Shown: in pieces, positions 13,698 through 16,442 of the stretch | How positions within the stretch are numbered: position 1 is the first letter of the stretch | How the letters are laid out: each line of letters begins with the position of its first letter | Assembly: GCA_947074165.1 (NCBI GenBank) | Contig: CAMTOT010000019.1 | Location: 1 to 16,442, forward strand | Direction: 5' to 3' | From: an uncultured Bacteroidales bacterium | GTDB taxonomy: Bacteria > Bacteroidota > Bacteroidia > Bacteroidales > JAUNSR01 | Length of the DNA: 16,442 bases | Made by a program: the position numbers and the translations under genes | The notes under the pieces: generated by a model | The model's database searches: none | Seen by the model: the letters and a program-made list of their open reading frames with translations, nothing else | Told to the model about the DNA's origin: nothing

Positions 13698-15947
13698 ATG
13701 AAGCCGATAATTAATATTATATCTTTTTTGCTGATAGGTACTGCGTGTACCGGTCAACAAGATAAGAATCTTAAACTCTGCAACGTAGATAGTAAGTATG
13801 CTAATAAAGTTGATTCAGTCTTAAAGCTTATGACACTTGAGGAGAAGATTGGACAGCTTAATCAATATACCGGTAATGCTCAGGCTACAGGTCCGGAGGT
13901 AATTGATAATACTAAACATGAGCAGATTAAATCAGGTAGAGTAGGCTCTATGCTTAATGTGATAGGTGCGGCAACGACCCGAGAAATTCAGTCGTTTGCT
14001 CTGCAGTCGAGATTAGGTATTCCGCTGCTTTTCGGACAGGATGTAATACATGGTTATCGTACAGTATACCCAATCCCTCTTGGCGAGGCAGCCAGTTTTG
14101 ACCTTGATTTAATGGAGCGTACCGCACGAGGCGCAGCTATTGAAGCGTCGTCTGAGGGGATACACTGGACATTTGCACCTATGGTTGATATTACGCGGGA
14201 TGCGCGCTGGGGACGAGTTATGGAGGGGGCAGGTGAAGATACCTGGTACGGTACTAAGGTGGGTATAGCACGTATTAAGGGATTTCAGGGAAATGATCTT
14301 GCAGATAGTAATACTATACTTGCTTGTGCAAAGCATTTTGCAGCATATGGAGCATGTATTGCAGGCAAGGATTATAATACTGTCGATATATCAGATATGA
14401 CTCTGCACGAAGTATATTTACCTCCTTTTAAAGCGGCAGCACAGGCTGGTGTTGCTACATTTATGAACTCTTTTAATGATATAAACGGAATACCGGCTAC
14501 CGCACATACCGGTATACAGAGGGATATGCTCAAAGGAATGTGGGACTTTAACGGATTTACGGTTTCTGACTGGGGTTCAATAAGGGAGATGGTAGATCAT
14601 GGTTATGCAGCGGATCTCAAAGAATCGGCTAATCAGGCTATTATCGCCGGTTCTGATATGGATATGGAGTCAAGAGCTTATGTAAGTCATTTGAGGGAAC
14701 TGGTAGAGTCGGGTGAAGTGCCTATAACATATGTTGATGATGCCGTACGTCGTATTTTGTTGAAGAAGTTTCAACTTGGGCTTTTTGATGATCCGTATAA
14801 ATATTGTAATGAAGAGAATGAGAAAGAAACTGTTTTATCTCAACCTTTACGATATCTGGCTCGTGAATCAGGCAAGAAATCTATCGTTTTACTTCGCAAT
14901 GAAAATAAAGCATTGCCACTTAAGGATGATGTAAAACGAATAGCGGTTATTGGGGCACTGGCTGATTCTAAGCAAGATATGCTTGGCTTTTGGGCATCAG
15001 AGGGAATTGCGGAGGAAGCAGTTACACTGTTACAAGGTTTAAAGAACAGATATCCAGATGCAAAGATTGATTATGTAGAAGGATATGACTTAAATACAAA
15101 TCAATTAACATCTTCAGCTCAGGCTCGTAAAATAGCGTTGGCTGCAGATGTTGTTATACTTGCTGTCGGAGAGCGTGCCAATGAAAGTGGAGAGGCAAAG
15201 TCGCTTGCAGATATTAATATAAATGCTAATCAGCAGCAACTTGTCAACGATTTGAAACCTTATTCTAAAAGGCTGGTTACAGTTATTATGGGGGGCAGAC
15301 CGATGATATTTAATGAACTGACTGGTGCATCAGACGCAATTCTACTTACATGGTGGTTGGGCACAGAAGCCGGCAATGCAATGGCCGACGTTATATCAGG
15401 TGATTATAACCCATCAGGAAAACTTCCAATGACATTTCCCCGTCATATAGGACAAATTCCAATATATTATAATTATAAAAGTACAGGACGTCCTGAGTCT
15501 AAATATTCTTCGTACTCTTGTCGTTATCTTGATGTTGATTTTGAACCAGCATACTGTTTCGGATTCGGAAAAAGCTATACTGAGTTTGAAATATCAGAGC
15601 CGCGTGTGATTGGAAATAATCATTCTTTTGATAAGCCTGTTGAAATAGAGGTTACTGTGAAGAATACAGGTATCTATAAAGGGAAAGAAACAGTACAGTT
15701 GTATATACGAGATAAAGTGGCATCTGTTACCCGGCCAATAAAGGAATTTAAGGGATTCCAACAAGTAGAGCTTCTTCCATGTGAGGAAAAAACAGTAAGG
15801 TTTATTTTACAGAAAGAAGATTTCTATTTTTATAATAAGGACCTTGACTTTATATCCGAACCGGGGGAGTTTGACATAATGGTAGGTAAAAGTGCCACGG
15901 AATTAAATCCTGTAACTATTTATATATCTGAATCTGAACGTAATTGA
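13698..15947 (+). CDS. bglX-like: GH3 family exo-beta-glycosidase (BglX-like), probable lipoprotein
   Basis: A 749-residue GH3 enzyme distinct from its upstream neighbour and closer to the BglX type. The N-terminus MKPIINIISFLLIGTAC suggests lipidation at Cys17, although Gly at -3 is off the usual lipobox, so a lipoprotein is likely but not certain. Visible motifs are MTLEEKIGQLNQY (45-57), PLLFGQDVIHGYRTVYPIPL (109-128), TFAPMVDITRDARWGRVMEGAGED (158-181), AKHFAAYGA (211-219) and FTVSDWGS with nucleophile Asp291. The C-domain has IAVIGALADSK (415-425), NESGEAKSLADI with likely acid/base Glu499, WLGTEAGNAMADVISGDYNPSGKLPMTFPR (553-582), then FGFGKSYTEF and a fibronectin-III-like domain (about 645-745). 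It follows the other GH3 by only 3 bases, implying coupled translation, and ends just before a strong terminator. It would cleave beta-linked glucose from di- and oligosaccharides; two different GH3s suggest two linkages or compartments. Confidence 0.94.
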   Translation: MKPIINIISFLLIGTACTGQQDKNLKLCNVDSKYANKVDSVLKLMTLEEKIGQLNQYTGNAQATGPEVIDNTKHEQIKSGRVGSMLNVIGAATTREIQSFALQSRLGIPLLFGQDVIHGYRTVYPIPLGEAASFDLDLMERTARGAAIEASSEGIHWTFAPMVDITRDARWGRVMEGAGEDTWYGTKVGIARIKGFQGNDLADSNTILACAKHFAAYGACIAGKDYNTVDISDMTLHEVYLPPFKAAAQAGVATFMNSFNDINGIPATAHTGIQRDMLKGMWDFNGFTVSDWGSIREMVDHGYAADLKESANQAIIAGSDMDMESRAYVSHLRELVESGEVPITYVDDAVRRILLKKFQLGLFDDPYKYCNEENEKETVLSQPLRYLARESGKKSIVLLRNENKALPLKDDVKRIAVIGALADSKQDMLGFWASEGIAEEAVTLLQGLKNRYPDAKIDYVEGYDLNTNQLTSSAQARKIALAADVVILAVGERANESGEAKSLADININANQQQLVNDLKPYSKRLVTVIMGGRPMIFNELTGASDAILLTWWLGTEAGNAMADVISGDYNPSGKLPMTFPRHIGQIPIYYNYKSTGRPESKYSSYSCRYLDVDFEPAYCFGFGKSYTEFEISEPRVIGNNHSFDKPVEIEVTVKNTGIYKGKETVQLYIRDKVASVTRPIKEFKGFQQVELLPCEEKTVRFILQKEDFYFYNKDLDFISEPGEFDIMVGKSATELNPVTIYISESERN

Positions 15948-15951
15948 CGAC

Positions 15952-16028
15952 AATCAGCATCATTGAACAGTTATTTTGTATTAAGTATATGTATACAAAA
16001 CAGCTGTTCAATGATGCTGATTTTTTTT
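15952..16028 (+). terminator. Strong intrinsic terminator closing the PUL
   Basis: A perfect 19-bp inverted repeat pairs 15952-15970 with 16004-16022. Inside it, TTTTGTAT (15974-15981) pairs with ATACAAAA (15993-16000), giving a long interrupted hairpin with an 11-base apical loop. Eight Ts (16021-16028) overlap and follow the right arm. The left arm begins 5 bases after the GH3 stop codon. On the minus strand no U tract follows the hairpin, so it should mainly terminate plus-strand transcription, although it also lies downstream of the convergent gene. Confidence 0.9.
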
Positions 16029-16060
16029 ACTGATATAGTAAGATTAATATATCTGAAATT

Positions 16061-16394
16061 TTATTTTTGAAAAGCCTCCTTCAAAACAGGCATGACAGAG
16101 AAAGCGTAACCTGTATTGAACTTTGAGATACTTTCGCCGGCTATACTTACCTGAACTGCATTTGAACTGTAAGCTCCGTTGTCAAGAACGATATCTTTAG
16201 TCCAGTTGTATCCGTCAATTCCGGTATACTGAAGGGCACCGTTTGTATAGTTTCTATTACCGACTGCCATAAAGAACAATGAGCTGTTATTGTATTTAAA
16301 AGCGAATCCGGGATATGCCGGGCTCCAGCCCTGAGGTGTCAGTTTTGTAATATCTGATGATATCGGCATACAGAATGAGATTGGACTCGGATCA
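16061..16394 (-). CDS. C-terminal fragment of an unknown protein, possibly FISUMP/fimbrillin-like (5' truncated by contig end)
   Basis: This convergent minus-strand gene ends with TAA at 16063-16061. Only about 110 native residues are present, from DPSPISFCMPISS to VLKEAFQK; the frame continues past 16394 into sequencing adapter, so the real start is missing. The fragment is rich in Gly, Asn, Tyr and Ser and has the order LFFMAVGNRNYTNGALQYTG, DGYNWTKD, then GYAFSVMPVLKE. This resembles the end of FISUMP-type or fimbrillin-like extracellular domains of Bacteroidota (G-x-R-N...G-x-L...G-Y-x-W...S-V-x-P-V). The similarity is by eye and moderate. It is a separate transcription unit, and nothing visible links it to glycan use. 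Confidence 0.6.
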
Positions 16395-16442
16395 AGATCG
16401 GAAGAGCACACGTCTGAACTCCAGTCACCGCTCATTATCTCG
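16395..16442 (+). other. Illumina TruSeq adapter with i7 index (assembly contamination)
   Basis: Bases 16395-16428 match the TruSeq read-1 3' adapter (begins AGATCGGAAGAGCACACG, ends CCAGTCAC). Bases 16429-16436 are CGCTCATT, which I recall as TruSeq HT index D703, and ATCTCG (16437-16442) is the start of the constant part after the index. These 48 bases are not genomic. On the minus strand they encode the familiar artefact peptide GDWSSDVCSSDL. Confidence 0.98.

Noticed and set aside
15952..16022. CRISPR, attachment site or MITE at the 19-bp inverted repeat
   Set aside because: There is a single inverted pair, an adjoining eight-T tract and a position right after an operon; a terminator explains it fully.

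Overview
The window looks like part of a polysaccharide utilization locus (PUL) from a Bacteroidota member, probably of the order Bacteroidales. The evidence is an adjacent SusC/SusD pair, several small lipoproteins typical of surface glycan-binding proteins, AT-rich DNA (about 40% GC by eye), start codons preceded by A/T-rich leaders rather than Shine-Dalgarno sequences, and two proteins ending in type IX secretion (T9SS)-like sorting domains. That last point favours a T9SS-bearing lineage over classical gut Bacteroides. Genus cannot be decided from the sequence alone.

Layout: positions 1-402 hold the 3' end of a secreted protein (CBM6-like module plus sorting domain) whose N-terminus lies outside the window. 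Then follow, all on the + strand with short gaps, susC-like (437-3547), susD-like (3579-5492), a three-domain lipoprotein of the DUF4959/DUF5126/DUF5000 type (5517-6737), an unusually short 126-residue lipoprotein (6747-7127), and an 899-residue secreted protein made of three copies of a [CBM-like sandwich + PKD] unit plus a sorting domain (7149-9848). An intrinsic-terminator-like hairpin (9873-9910) separates these uptake and binding genes from three enzyme genes: GH30 (9925-11418), GH3 (11448-13694) and a second, divergent GH3 (13698-15947). A strong hairpin terminator (15952-16028) closes the cluster. Beyond it, a convergent gene on the minus strand is cut off by the contig end.

How it may work: the SusCD complex, the two lipoproteins and the PKD protein would capture glycan at the cell surface and import oligosaccharides. 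GH30 and the two exo-acting GH3 enzymes would finish hydrolysis at the inner face of the outer membrane and in the periplasm. The set SusC/SusD + PKD-module protein + GH30 + GH3 resembles beta-1,3(1,6)-glucan (laminarin or fungal-type glucan) PULs, so a beta-glucan target is the best guess. It remains an inference.

Quality warning: the last 48 bases (16395-16442) are Illumina TruSeq adapter with an index, not genomic DNA. Any protein predicted from the minus strand there begins with an artefactual adapter-encoded peptide. I see no wholly new system. The most unusual native items are the triple CBM-PKD protein, the shortened lipoprotein and the hairpin inside the operon.
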